A stretch of 64,000 nucleotides of DNA. Origin: Methanobrevibacter sp. (GTDB taxonomy: Archaea; Methanobacteriota; Methanobacteria; Methanobacteriales; Methanobacteriaceae). This document shows, piece after piece, positions 10,627 through 19,114 of the stretch. Location of the stretch: contig NZ_JAFQXT010000003.1 in assembly GCF_017406825.1 (NCBI RefSeq), positions 1 through 64,000 of the forward strand, given 5' to 3'. Made by a program: the position numbers and the translations under genes. Below the pieces are notes generated by a model. The model saw only the letters and a list, made by a program, of their open reading frames with translations. It ran no database searches and was not told the origin of the DNA. The stretch's first letter is position 1. Every line of letters starts with the position of its first letter.

Positions 10627-13269
10627 ATGGCGGCATTCGAAAGAATCAAATCAGGAATTCCGGGGCTTGACGTGGCTTTAGACAATATTCGTTTGGGAGA
10701 TAATGTGGTGTGGAACGTTACAAACCTGAATGAATTCTCTTACTTTGTCGACCCTTATGTAAAGCAAGCAAAAGAAGATAACAGGAACTTAATATACATG
10801 CGTTTTGCTAATCATCCTCCGCTGATAGAGATGACTGATGAAGATTTTAGACTGCTTGAAATCGAGAAGAACAATCCCGACACCGAGTTTTGCATGATCG
10901 AACGTGACGGGATTAAGATTTATCAGGTGGATCCTTATAAACAGTTTGAAACATTCACTTTGGAAGTTCGAAGAATCATAGAAAAGGAGGGCATCGATGC
11001 GTTTTATGTTTTCGACTGCCTGAGCGACCTTCAGGCGGTATGGTCAACAGATTTCATGATGGGCAATTTCTTCAGGGTCACTTGTCCATTTTTATTTAAA
11101 CTGGATACAGTAGCGTTCTTCCCAATTATTCGGGGTAGGCATTCGTATGATGCCATCGCTAAAATTCGTGAAACCACACAGCTGTTCCTGAACGTTTACT
11201 CAAACAATGAAGAGGAAATCTATGTTTCTCCATTGAAGGTATGGAACAGATATTCTCCGACAATGTTTTTAGGACATAAATTCAACCTCAGGACAAATTC
11301 GGTCAAAGTCCTTCAGGACGGTCAGGAAGTAAGCAAGTACTATAAGACAGTCAACGATTCTGATAAGCATCAGGGCGGACAGATCTTAGACAGCTGGGAA
11401 AGGTACATGCTTCAGGTCAGAATGAAGTATGAACATGGTGAAAATGTCGATGAAGAGTGTGACAAGATCTGTGAGCTGATGATGACAAAAGATGAAAGGA
11501 TGCTTTCCAAAATCAAGGAATATTTCACTTTCGAGGATTATATCACAATCTATGACCGCCGTGTAGGTACAGGATTGGTGGGCGGAAAAACCTGCGGAAT
11601 GCTGCTTGCAAGAAAGATTATTGAAAGGAATTGTCCCGAAATATACAATAACTTCGAGCCTGACGATTCATTCTATATCGGTTCGGATTTATTCTACACA
11701 TACATAGTTTCAAATGACTTATGGGATTTAAGGGTAAAGCAAAGGACCCAAGAGGGGTATTATGAATATGGTAAGAAGTTAGAGGAAGGCCTTAAAAACG
11801 GTGTGTTTTCCGATGAAATCAAAAAGGAATTCATACACATATTGGACTATTTCGGGCAGAACCCTATCATTGTCAGGTCAAGTAGTTTTCTTGAAGATGG
11901 TTATGGAAATGCATTTGCGGGCAAATACGAATCAGTGTTCTGTGTAAACAGGGGCAGTCTTGAAGAGCGTCTCGCCGCTTTTGAGGAGGCAGTGAAAATA
12001 GTATATTCAAGTACCATGAACATTTCCGCTCTGGAATATAGGAAATTAAACGATTTGGATGATACTGATGAGCAGATGGCTCTTCTGGTTCAGAGGGTGT
12101 CAGGTTCCTATCATGGCGACTATCTGTTCCCGACCGCTGCGGGTGTGGGATTCTCATACAGTCCGTATTCCCCTCTTCCGGACATGGATAACAGCAAAGG
12201 CATGTTGAGGCTTGTAATGGGTCTCGGTACAAAAGCTGTTGACAGGACAAAAACAGACTATCCAAGAATCATCAATCTTGATAAGCCTGAAGTAACTCTG
12301 ATGAATGACATTAAGGAAAAACACAGGTATTCTCAACATTATCTTGACGTCATCGATTTTAAAAATGTCAGTCTTCACGACATTCCTGTCGATGACGGTT
12401 TGAGCGTGATTCCCAGATACGCTAAAAAGGTCCTGGTCGAACATGACCGTGAAGCGGAAAGGATGTTTCGCGACCGTGGACAACGCCGTGAAATAGTGTT
12501 TGTTAACTGTGAGGGCATTGTTAAAAACCATGAGTTCATTGAAGAGATGAAGAAGATTTTAAGCACTTTGCAAACTGCATATGACTATCCGGTCGACATT
12601 GAATATACTGTCAATGTTGGTGAGGACAATTCATTTAATATTAACTTGTTGCAGTGCCGTCCTCTTCAGGTTTCTACAAACAATGAAGCTATTGAAATGC
12701 CTGTGGATAAAAACGTCTTCTTCCACATCAAGGAATCATCCATGGGAATGTCAAGAAAGAATAAAATCGACACGATTTGTTATGTCGATCCGCATAAGTA
12801 TTATGAATACCCATATGCTCAAAAAAGTTCAATTCCTCGCATAATCAGTGATATTAATGCTTATTGTAAGAATAATGATAAAACTGCCATTTTAATAGTT
12901 CCCGGAAGGATAGGTACATCTTCTCCTGAATTGGGCATTCCGGTTGTATTTGCAGACATCAGTCATTTTTCAGCAATTCTGGAGGAATCCTATAGTGAAG
13001 TGGGATATATGCCGGAATTGTCTTTCGGAAGCCATATGTTCCAGGATCTGGTAGAGGCGGAAATATATTACGGTGCGTTATTTGAAAATGAGAAAAAAAT
13101 AGAATTCAATCGGGATATGGTCTATGATTATCAAAATATCCTTAAGGAAATAAGTCCTGATTTAAGTGAAGAGCTGTATGGGATGATACAGGTCATTGAC
13201 TTTGATGAGGATAAAGCGGAGCTATACCATGATATGAATAAGGATGAAACAATGTGCATTTTCAAATAG
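10627..13269 (+). CDS. PEP/pyruvate-binding domain protein with degenerate KaiC-like N-terminus
   Basis: An 880-residue two-part protein. Residues 1-250 resemble a RecA/KaiC ATPase fold (IKSGIPGLDVALDNI, later YVFDCLSD as a Walker B-like strand) but the Walker A loop is missing. From about residue 313 it matches the ATP-grasp domain of PEP synthase/pyruvate phosphate dikinase (GTGLVGGKTCGMLLAR; IIVRSSSFLEDGYGNAFAGK near 413; LLQCRPLQVS near 677). I see no clear swivelling phosphohistidine motif or PEP barrel, so it is unlikely to be a PEP synthase. Substrate unknown. Start chosen at the ATG after AGGAGTTGTT. Confidence 0.8.
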   Translation: MAAFERIKSGIPGLDVALDNIRLGDNVVWNVTNLNEFSYFVDPYVKQAKEDNRNLIYMRFANHPPLIEMTDEDFRLLEIEKNNPDTEFCMIERDGIKIYQVDPYKQFETFTLEVRRIIEKEGIDAFYVFDCLSDLQAVWSTDFMMGNFFRVTCPFLFKLDTVAFFPIIRGRHSYDAIAKIRETTQLFLNVYSNNEEEIYVSPLKVWNRYSPTMFLGHKFNLRTNSVKVLQDGQEVSKYYKTVNDSDKHQGGQILDSWERYMLQVRMKYEHGENVDEECDKICELMMTKDERMLSKIKEYFTFEDYITIYDRRVGTGLVGGKTCGMLLARKIIERNCPEIYNNFEPDDSFYIGSDLFYTYIVSNDLWDLRVKQRTQEGYYEYGKKLEEGLKNGVFSDEIKKEFIHILDYFGQNPIIVRSSSFLEDGYGNAFAGKYESVFCVNRGSLEERLAAFEEAVKIVYSSTMNISALEYRKLNDLDDTDEQMALLVQRVSGSYHGDYLFPTAAGVGFSYSPYSPLPDMDNSKGMLRLVMGLGTKAVDRTKTDYPRIINLDKPEVTLMNDIKEKHRYSQHYLDVIDFKNVSLHDIPVDDGLSVIPRYAKKVLVEHDREAERMFRDRGQRREIVFVNCEGIVKNHEFIEEMKKILSTLQTAYDYPVDIEYTVNVGEDNSFNINLLQCRPLQVSTNNEAIEMPVDKNVFFHIKESSMGMSRKNKIDTICYVDPHKYYEYPYAQKSSIPRIISDINAYCKNNDKTAILIVPGRIGTSSPELGIPVVFADISHFSAILEESYSEVGYMPELSFGSHMFQDLVEAEIYYGALFENEKKIEFNRDMVYDYQNILKEISPDLSEELYGMIQVIDFDEDKAELYHDMNKDETMCIFK

Positions 13270-13283
13270 GTTGAAACAGAGTT

Positions 13284-13308
13284 AAAAATGGAAGATATTC
13301 CATTTTTT
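13284..13308 (+). terminator. Hairpin terminator after the PEP-domain gene
   Basis: AAAAATGGAA (13284-13293), loop GATA, TTCCATTTTT (13298-13307) form a ten-pair stem ending in a T tract, 15 bases after the stop codon. Confidence 0.7.
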
Positions 13309-13553
13309 AGGGCAGGCGGGTGGGACATATGCCTTTTTATTTGTAATATTCTTTTTCACAAAAGAGTTTTTTCAAATAAAAGCGAAGAGTATGACGAAAT
13401 TCAATGTGATTAATGGCTCTGTTGAATTTTTGAGTTTATTTTTTCAACGGAGTTATTTTTCACATTTTTTTTTAAATCAACAAAGAATTTTTCTTCGATA
13501 GTTCTTTTTAAGATTTTTTTCCGGTGAATTGAATTTTTATAATCATTTTTTTT

Positions 13554-13582
13554 GTTTCATTTTAAACGGTTTCATTAGAAAC
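13554..13582. promoter_or_regulatory. Tandem palindromes, probable MarR operator
   Basis: GTTTC-ATTA-GAAAC (13569-13582) is a palindrome and is preceded one base away by the related GTTTC-ATTT-TAAAC (13554-13567). The pair sits 40-70 bp before the MarR start, overlapping the promoter region. Autoregulation by the MarR protein is the simplest reading; no binding data are available. Confidence 0.5.
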
Positions 13583-13624
13583 AGTTATATGCTGTCAAGT
13601 TAATATTATATATTAGGTGAAAAA

Positions 13625-14074
13625 ATGGATAATGAAAGTTTTCAGGCAATAACTAGATATTCTCCATTCATCGCATGGATTCACAATATTTCGTTAAATC
13701 AACAGAAATACATTAAATCAAAATTCAAAAACCTGAATCTCGGTCATGATGTAAGATATATCATGTTCATATATGATAATCCGAACTGCTCACAGGATGA
13801 CCTTGCAAATATGTTCAGTCAAAGCAAAGGCAATATTGCTAAAGTGCTGAAAAAATTGGAGGATTTGGGTTATGTTAAAAGAGAAACTAATCCACAAAAT
13901 CGCAGAAAATACATGTTAAATACAACTGAAAAAGGAAAAAAGTTAGTTCCTGAGTTCAGAAAGATTTCAAAGGAATGGGAAAAAGAGGTAGGAATAACAG
14001 ATTCTGATGAAGAATTAAAGGAAAGAATAATTGAAATAGCTATCAGAGGTATGAAACTTATTGAAGATAATTAA
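13625..14074 (+). CDS. MarR family transcriptional regulator
   Basis: A 149-residue winged-helix regulator. The core reads NPNCSQDDLANMFSQSKGNIAKVLKKLEDLGYVKRE followed by the wing (NPQNRRKYMLNTTEKG), typical of MarR. Helices at both ends should form the dimer. It lies 12 bases upstream of an MFS exporter in the same direction, the classic MarR-efflux pairing. Start follows AGGTGAAAAA. The ligand is unknown. Confidence 0.9.
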   Translation: MDNESFQAITRYSPFIAWIHNISLNQQKYIKSKFKNLNLGHDVRYIMFIYDNPNCSQDDLANMFSQSKGNIAKVLKKLEDLGYVKRETNPQNRRKYMLNTTEKGKKLVPEFRKISKEWEKEVGITDSDEELKERIIEIAIRGMKLIEDN

Positions 14075-14086
14075 GGGGAGAGAAAA

Positions 14087-15478
14087 ATGAAATTAGATTT
14101 TGAAGCAATTGTAGTATTTGTATCATTCATTACATCGTTTTTTGCAGTATTTTTATCAAATGGGATAATTATCGGTGTTCCTGCTATTGCACAAGACTTT
14201 GCAATGAATAACGTAATCCAAAATTGGATTCCAACAATATTTTTCCTGGTCGTAGCGGTATTCACCGTTCCGGCAGGCCAAATTTCAGGTAAATTCGGAG
14301 TTAAAAAATCACTTCTTGCAGGAATCCTGGTATTTTTAGCAGGATCCATTGGTGCGGTTCTGTCATTTTCAACCGAATCATTTTTGGTTTTTAGAATTAT
14401 TCAGGGGGCAGGCGTAGCATTTTTAAATGTATCAGCAATGGCGATGGTGGTTCAGGCAGTAAAACCGCAAAACCGTGGGAAGGCTCTTGGTTTTACAGTA
14501 ACAGGAGTTTATCTTGCAACATCACTGTCTCCGGTTATTTGCGGATTTTTAGTACATAATCTCGGTTGGAGATCAATGTTTTACTTCATAATTCCATTTT
14601 TATTATTATGCATTGCATTAATGGCAGCAAAAATCCCGCAAGAATGGAAAACATATGAAGGTCAGCCAATCGATAAGATAGGTTCAATTTTATGGGGAAT
14701 CGGTATTTTAACATTCATTTACGGTTTTACCTCATTAGTGAATACGCAGGGGGTTATTTTAACAATAGTCGGTATTATAATATTATGCATCTTTGGTGCA
14801 TATGAGTTAAGACAATCCTCGCCGGTATTCAACATGAAATTATTCAAGAATGCAAAATTCACATCATCCAATGTTGCGGCATTGTGCAGTTATCTGGCAA
14901 TAATGGTAGTTACCACAATTCTAAATTATCATTTCCAATATGTGCGTGGCTGGGATGCTCAAATGTCAGGTTCAATATTGATTATTACACCGATCATCAT
15001 GGCCATAATGGCGCCTAATGCAGGTAAGTTGTCAGATAGGATACATCCTCAAAAACTTGCGGCAGTGGGTATAGGAATAGCAGCAGTTGCATTGGCAATA
15101 TTAACATTCCTGAATGGAGATACTCCACTTTATATTGTTATATTGGCTATGATTTTACAGGGTATTGGTATGGGTTTATTCTCAAGTCCGAATATGAACG
15201 CGATTATGAGTTCAGTCCCGCCGAAGTATGCTCCAACCGCATCCGCTTCACAGGCAACAATGAGGACAATAGGCCAAACCATGAGTTTGGGACTTTTAAC
15301 ATTGATATTCGCTTGGGTGATGGGCAGTCTAAAACTGGATCCACAATATGCAGGCATGATTGTTCAGGCATCACAGACAATCTGTTTAATCTGTACCGTA
15401 GCTTGTGTTCTTGCAATATTTGCCTCACTTGTGGGAATACGTTCAAAAGATGAGTTTAATACAAAAAGGGATCAGTAA
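14087..15478 (+). CDS. MFS multidrug exporter (EmrB/QacA type)
   Basis: Membrane protein of 463 residues with many hydrophobic helices, probably 14 as in the DHA2 drug:proton antiporter branch. Family marks include GIIIGVPAIAQDF in helix 1, the loop motif GQISGKFGVKKSLLAG, and the motif-C-like region TGVYLATSLSPVICGFLV. Expected to export small toxic compounds in exchange for protons. Co-transcribed with the upstream MarR gene (GGGGAG site). Substrate unknown. Confidence 0.88.
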   Translation: MKLDFEAIVVFVSFITSFFAVFLSNGIIIGVPAIAQDFAMNNVIQNWIPTIFFLVVAVFTVPAGQISGKFGVKKSLLAGILVFLAGSIGAVLSFSTESFLVFRIIQGAGVAFLNVSAMAMVVQAVKPQNRGKALGFTVTGVYLATSLSPVICGFLVHNLGWRSMFYFIIPFLLLCIALMAAKIPQEWKTYEGQPIDKIGSILWGIGILTFIYGFTSLVNTQGVILTIVGIIILCIFGAYELRQSSPVFNMKLFKNAKFTSSNVAALCSYLAIMVVTTILNYHFQYVRGWDAQMSGSILIITPIIMAIMAPNAGKLSDRIHPQKLAAVGIGIAAVALAILTFLNGDTPLYIVILAMILQGIGMGLFSSPNMNAIMSSVPPKYAPTASASQATMRTIGQTMSLGLLTLIFAWVMGSLKLDPQYAGMIVQASQTICLICTVACVLAIFASLVGIRSKDEFNTKRDQ

Positions 15479-15487
15479 TCTGATTCC

Positions 15488-16024
15488 TTAAAACTCTAAT
15501 TGTTCAGCGATGCAGATTTTGCAAACGGCGTTTGGTGACTCAAGATTCGCATCCTTAACTGGACAATAGTAAACCCCATCCTTTTCCTCAACATATAACG
15601 ACCCTGGAAAAGGAGTGCCTACCGGATGAATAGGTTCTTCCAGAATATAGGTGGTGTAAAGTGAAATGATGGTATATATTAGGGGGAATTTGCTTTTAAA
15701 AGTCTTTGATTCTTCCAACTGATATGATTTTAGTCTTGAAATGGAGTCAATGAAATCCTCCTTATCTATAATTCCATTATATTCCTCATCATCTGATTTT
15801 ACGTCATTGATGCGCATGAGGAAATGCTTAACATAGACCTCATGGCTTTTTTTGCGATAGTTCTTTTGAACATACTTTGCATCTTCCATCATTTCGCCGG
15901 TAATCTGCATCAAGTCAAAGACGGATATTGATTCTGAATACTTCTTCAAGATATCCAAAAGCCCTGTTTTTGAAATGCCGTCTTCAGATATGGAAATGTC
16001 ATTAAAATCATCGTAGATAGTCAT
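15488..16024 (-). CDS. UPF0305/DUF2115 family protein
   Basis: A 178-residue soluble protein with the C-terminal signature I associate with the archaeal DUF2115 (UPF0305) family: HPVGTPFPGSLYVEEKDG, YYCPVKDANLESP and CKICIAEQ. The conserved cysteines could bind a metal. Function is unknown in the family. Its ATG overlaps the stop of the upstream acetyltransferase gene by four bases, so the two are one transcript. Confidence 0.75.
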   Translation of the reverse strand: MTIYDDFNDISISEDGISKTGLLDILKKYSESISVFDLMQITGEMMEDAKYVQKNYRKKSHEVYVKHFLMRINDVKSDDEEYNGIIDKEDFIDSISRLKSYQLEESKTFKSKFPLIYTIISLYTTYILEEPIHPVGTPFPGSLYVEEKDGVYYCPVKDANLESPNAVCKICIAEQLEF

Positions 16025-16503
16025 TTTTGTTCCTTCACAAATTTCTCTAAAGATTTCCCTTTAAAATGGAACAGTTCCCAGTCCTTCATTTCAGCGCCAA
16101 TATTTAGATAAAAATCAATGCTTGGCTTGTTCCAACTGAGACATGTCCATTCAAGACGCCCATAACCTCTGTCAAGAACGATTTTTCCAAGTTCTTTCAG
16201 CATTGATTTCCCATATCCGTTTCCACGATATTCTGGTTCAATGAAAAGGTCTTCCAGATGCATATTCACATTTCCGATGTATGTCGAAAAACTTAAGAAA
16301 TACAATGCAAAGCCGATTACTTCATCATTCAATAATGCAAATATTACTTCCGCCTGTTTTTCATCAAAAACCCATTTTTCGATATCTTTTTCAGTTGCAA
16401 TAACCTCATCCAATCTTTTTTCATAGTCTGCGAGTTTTTTGATATATTCTAAAATCAGTGGAGCGTCTTGCCTTTGTGCAATCTTAAAGGTTAAATCTCT
16501 CAT
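16021..16503 (-). CDS. GNAT N-acetyltransferase, diamine acetyltransferase-like
   Basis: A 160-residue GNAT enzyme. The acetyl-CoA loop is FIEPEYRGNGYGKSMLKELGKIV and the C-terminal part (GRLEWTCLSWNKPSIDFYLN, then IGAEMKDWELF) resembles spermidine/spermine N1-acetyltransferases. A polyamine or similar amine substrate is therefore plausible but not proven. The gene is divergent from the thioesterase gene and leads a two-gene operon with a DUF2115 protein. Confidence 0.8.
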   Translation of the reverse strand: MRDLTFKIAQRQDAPLILEYIKKLADYEKRLDEVIATEKDIEKWVFDEKQAEVIFALLNDEVIGFALYFLSFSTYIGNVNMHLEDLFIEPEYRGNGYGKSMLKELGKIVLDRGYGRLEWTCLSWNKPSIDFYLNIGAEMKDWELFHFKGKSLEKFVKEQK

Positions 16504-16550
16504 ATAATAATTTATTATATTGAATGAATAAATAATTATTTGGTGTAATT

Positions 16551-16949
16551 ATGGTTAATTATGAAACAATTGAAAGTGCACGAGAATTTTTCTACAAAGA
16601 CAAGTTTGCAGTAAATGCAGGAGCAACATTAGACGAATTGACAGAAGATAAGGCAGTTTGTTCATTAAAAATAACAGATGACCATAAGAATGCTTACGGA
16701 GGAGTGATGGGAGGTGTAATATTCACCTTAGCGGATTTTGCTTTCGCTGTTCTTTCAAATCAAATCCATCAGTTAACAGTAGCTCAGCAAGTAAGCATAA
16801 ACTATTTATCTGCTCCCAAAGGAGAAAAAATTATTGCTGAGGCCACATGCCGTAAAAGCGGCCGCACATCATCAATTGTAATTGTCAATGTGTCTGATGA
16901 TACTGGCCGAGATGTTGCACAGTTTGTAGGCACAGGTTTTAAATTATGA
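16551..16949 (+). CDS. PaaI/hotdog-fold thioesterase
   Basis: A 132-residue hotdog-fold protein of the PaaI family, which hydrolyses acyl- or aryl-CoA thioesters. The central helix region NAYGGVMGGVIFTLADFAFA carries the family layout (usual HGG replaced by YGG, so the histidine is absent), followed by VAQQVSINYLSAPKGEKIIAEA. Start follows TGGTGTAATT. Substrate unknown. A bidirectional hairpin follows the stop. Confidence 0.82.
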   Translation: MVNYETIESAREFFYKDKFAVNAGATLDELTEDKAVCSLKITDDHKNAYGGVMGGVIFTLADFAFAVLSNQIHQLTVAQQVSINYLSAPKGEKIIAEATCRKSGRTSSIVIVNVSDDTGRDVAQFVGTGFKL

Positions 16950-16955
16950 ACTGTT

Positions 16956-16980
16956 GGAGGTATCAACACCTCTATTTTTC
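16956..16980. terminator. Terminator between convergent genes
   Basis: GAGGT (16957-16961), loop ATCAAC, ACCTC (16968-16972) followed by a T-rich stretch on the plus strand. It separates the thioesterase gene from the convergent TPR gene, whose stop codon overlaps it. Confidence 0.5.
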
Positions 16981-17865
16981 ATATCCGAGAACTTTATTAA
17001 TCCATCTCATTTTATTGAGTAGCTTAAAGAATTCTTCATGTTTTTCAATGCCTCCGCTATTCGGATTGAGTTTGAAGGCTTCCTTAAATGAATTGATTGC
17101 GTCGTTTATTCTGCCCATGCGGATGAACAATTCTCCCTGGGCAAACCAGATTTCATCATAATCGGGGTTGAGGTCAATAGCTTTTTTGAAAAGTTCAGCT
17201 GATGAATCAAAATCATCCGTTTCCCAAAAATCGAGGGCTTTTTGCATAAAATCATGTGGAGTAATATCTGTATTCAATTTCCTCTTGAGTAGTTTTGATT
17301 TTAGATTGACTGCGGCAACGTTTTTCGTTTCGATTTTTAAAACAAGGTTATAGTATTCTTCCGCTTTTTCAAATTCGCCCAGCTCTACAAGATTTCTGCC
17401 TTTTGAAAGCAGTCCCGGAATGTTGTAGGGGGATTCATTTAGGATTCTGTCAAGATATTCGATGGCTTTCATATTTTGATTAGTTTTTTCAAGGAGATGT
17501 GCCTTTTGAAATAGTCCGATCATGTTTTTCGGGTTCTGTTTCAATAATTCATCCAGTGTTTCATTTAATTCATCGAATCGCTTCAATGAGATTAAAGCGT
17601 TGGCTTTATACATCAGAACAGTTTCGTTTGCCTCGCATTCTAGCTGCTTGTCACATTCCTTTAGAAGTATCTCACTGTATCCCTTCTCTTTTATATCTTC
17701 ACAAAGAATGCTGTATATCTGGGCCAGATTATTCAGGGCATTTAAATTGTCGGGTTCGAGTGCAAGACATTTCAGATAAATTTTCTTTGCTTCTTCATAT
17801 TCGTTGTTTCTTAGGAATTCTTCCGCGGTTTTGAACATTTTTTCTGTTGAATTTCTGTTTAACAT
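16972..17865 (-). CDS. TPR repeat protein
   Basis: A 297-residue protein made of tetratricopeptide repeats, e.g. AEEFLRNNEYEEAKKIYLKCLALEPDNLNAL at 17-47 and a final unit near 244-277. No signal peptide or enzyme domain. TPRs mediate protein-protein contact. Its ATG follows directly, in the same frame, on the TAG stop of the upstream 96-residue TPR gene; GAGGT eight bases before the ATG supports separate initiation. The pair may be one gene split by a nonsense codon. Confidence 0.75.
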   Translation of the reverse strand: MLNRNSTEKMFKTAEEFLRNNEYEEAKKIYLKCLALEPDNLNALNNLAQIYSILCEDIKEKGYSEILLKECDKQLECEANETVLMYKANALISLKRFDELNETLDELLKQNPKNMIGLFQKAHLLEKTNQNMKAIEYLDRILNESPYNIPGLLSKGRNLVELGEFEKAEEYYNLVLKIETKNVAAVNLKSKLLKRKLNTDITPHDFMQKALDFWETDDFDSSAELFKKAIDLNPDYDEIWFAQGELFIRMGRINDAINSFKEAFKLNPNSGGIEKHEEFFKLLNKMRWINKVLGYEK

Positions 17866-18156
17866 CTAATGACCTCTCAGGTAGGCTGCAATATTGATTA
17901 ATGCTGAAAAGTTATATGGATTTAAGTTTAGTAGTTCGTTTGTTGTTTCTAAGGATTTGTATGGTTTGTTCAATAAGTTTAGGGAGTGGATTTTAAATTG
18001 CAGCATTTCCTCATTTTTTGGGAATTTTTCGCAGATTTTTACTGCAATTTCAAGATATTCTTTGGATTTTTCCTTTTGGTTTGTAATACTATAAATTTCA
18101 GCTATTTCTATCAAACGTGAAATATCTTCAATCTGAATATTGCTTTTAATTCGCAT
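17866..18156 (-). CDS. Short TPR protein, upstream half of a split TPR pair
   Basis: A 96-residue frame with helical TPR-like repeats (IEIAEIYSITNQKEKSKEYL; SLNLLNKPYKSLETTNELL). The ATG at 18156 is six bases after AGGTG; a GTG at 18165 is an alternative start. It ends ...AAYLRGH-TAG and the next TPR frame starts at the very next codon without frame change. A single ancestral protein of about 395 residues interrupted by TAG is a reasonable alternative. Confidence 0.6.
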   Translation of the reverse strand: MRIKSNIQIEDISRLIEIAEIYSITNQKEKSKEYLEIAVKICEKFPKNEEMLQFKIHSLNLLNKPYKSLETTNELLNLNPYNFSALINIAAYLRGH

Positions 18157-18488
18157 ATTTTTCACCTATTCTTTTTCTGTTAACTTAATATTATTTTAAT
18201 ACTTTTTAAATCTATCTATTATGTAAATAAAGCAATATTTCATTGTTTTTATTAATTTTAAGCTTTTTTAAATATTGTTTTTATTTCCGAAAATTCAGGA
18301 TTTTTCCGGAATTTTGTTGTGAATTTCAAAAAAACCATCTAATTTATAAACTATAAAAGTAATAATTATTAAGTGACTGATTAACAAGTCGTGAAAAATA
18401 ACATTTCGAAGTTGCTCTGCCGCAGCTTCGATTTTTTTTAAAACTATCAATTGTTGCAATAGTAAACAATTATTGTTTTGGTGATATC
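18157..18488. other. Intergenic region upstream of the cupin gene
   Basis: Promoter for the TPR operon on the minus side. On the plus side a TATA-like TTTATAAACTATAAAA lies near 18340-18355 and a strong hairpin with T-run follows at 18406-18439. No protein gene recognised. Confidence 0.5.
18406..18439 (+). terminator. Strong hairpin plus T-run before the cupin gene
   Basis: TCGAAGTTGC (18406-18415), loop TCTGCC, GCAGCTTCGA (18422-18431), then eight T. The stem pairs fully with one G-T wobble. It sits about 40 bases after the predicted start from the TATA near 18345, so it could end a short RNA or act as an attenuator for the cupin gene 50 bases further on. Confidence 0.5.
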
Positions 18489-18908
18489 ATGTCTGATTTT
18501 GATGCAAAGAACATATTTGGAAAGGGCAGTCCCAACGATGCATTTGCGGAATTTTTCATTGGAAAATCCTATTTGAATCCTTTGGTCGATTTTGAGGATA
18601 ATCTGCTGTTTGTTGCAAATGTGACTTTTGAACCGGGATGCAGAAACAATTGGCATATCCATCATGCGGAATCCGGAGGCGGACAGATATTGATCTGTGT
18701 TGCAGGTAAAGGATGGTACCAGGAAGAGGGAAGTGATCCTATTGAATTAAATCCGGGAATGCTTGTCGAAATTAAACCTAATGTCAAACATTGGCATGGG
18801 GCTCAAAAGGACTCCTGGTTTAGCCATATTGCCGTTGAAGTTGAAGGAACCAACATCTCTGCTGAATGGCTGGAACCTGTAAGCGATGAATATTACAATA
18901 CTTTGTAA
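18489..18908 (+). CDS. Cupin domain protein
   Basis: A 139-residue single-domain cupin. Metal-binding cupin motifs are visible: NNWHIHHAESGGGQILICVAG (motif 1 with two His) and PGMLVEIKPNVKHWHGA (motif 2). The layout FEPGCRNNWHIHH resembles carboxymuconolactone decarboxylase-associated cupins. Start follows TTTTGGTGATATC, a GGTGAT site. It may act as a small dioxygenase, isomerase or redox helper; substrate unknown. Monocistronic. Confidence 0.85.
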   Translation: MSDFDAKNIFGKGSPNDAFAEFFIGKSYLNPLVDFEDNLLFVANVTFEPGCRNNWHIHHAESGGGQILICVAGKGWYQEEGSDPIELNPGMLVEIKPNVKHWHGAQKDSWFSHIAVEVEGTNISAEWLEPVSDEYYNTL

Positions 18909-19114
18909 ATCATAATTCCCACTATTTTTTTCTTCTTTTATTTTTATAATCCGATTGCTTAAATCATTATTTATCATATGATTGTTTATTTTAATTAGAG
19001 CCACCTTCAAATATCCTTGGGGGAATTTATTTTCACACATCTTTTTTTCAGCAAGGCCATATCAACAATTAATTTTTTAAACATTTCTTTAGAAATATAT
19101 TCACAGTGATAAAA

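Larger units (their letters stand above)
13270..13624. other. Intergenic region with terminator hairpins and MarR operator sites
   Basis: No protein gene recognised. It holds a strong terminator after the PEP-domain gene (13284-13308), a second inverted repeat (CTCTGTTGAA 13417-13426 with TTCAACGGAG 13443-13452) of unknown role, and two tandem palindromic motifs just before the MarR gene (13554-13582). Confidence 0.6.

Noticed and set aside
10627-13269. PEP synthase (ppsA)
   Set aside because: Only the ATP-grasp part is recognisable; no phosphohistidine signature or PEP-binding barrel seen.
17499-17834. 111-residue plus-strand frame opposite the TPR gene
   Set aside because: Antisense to a clear TPR repeat protein; no ribosome site and no recognisable motif.
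17866-17868. TAG between TPR genes as a pyrrolysine codon
   Set aside because: TAG is used as a normal stop in this window (gdhA, purine permease), no pyl genes are seen, and the group is not known to use pyrrolysine.
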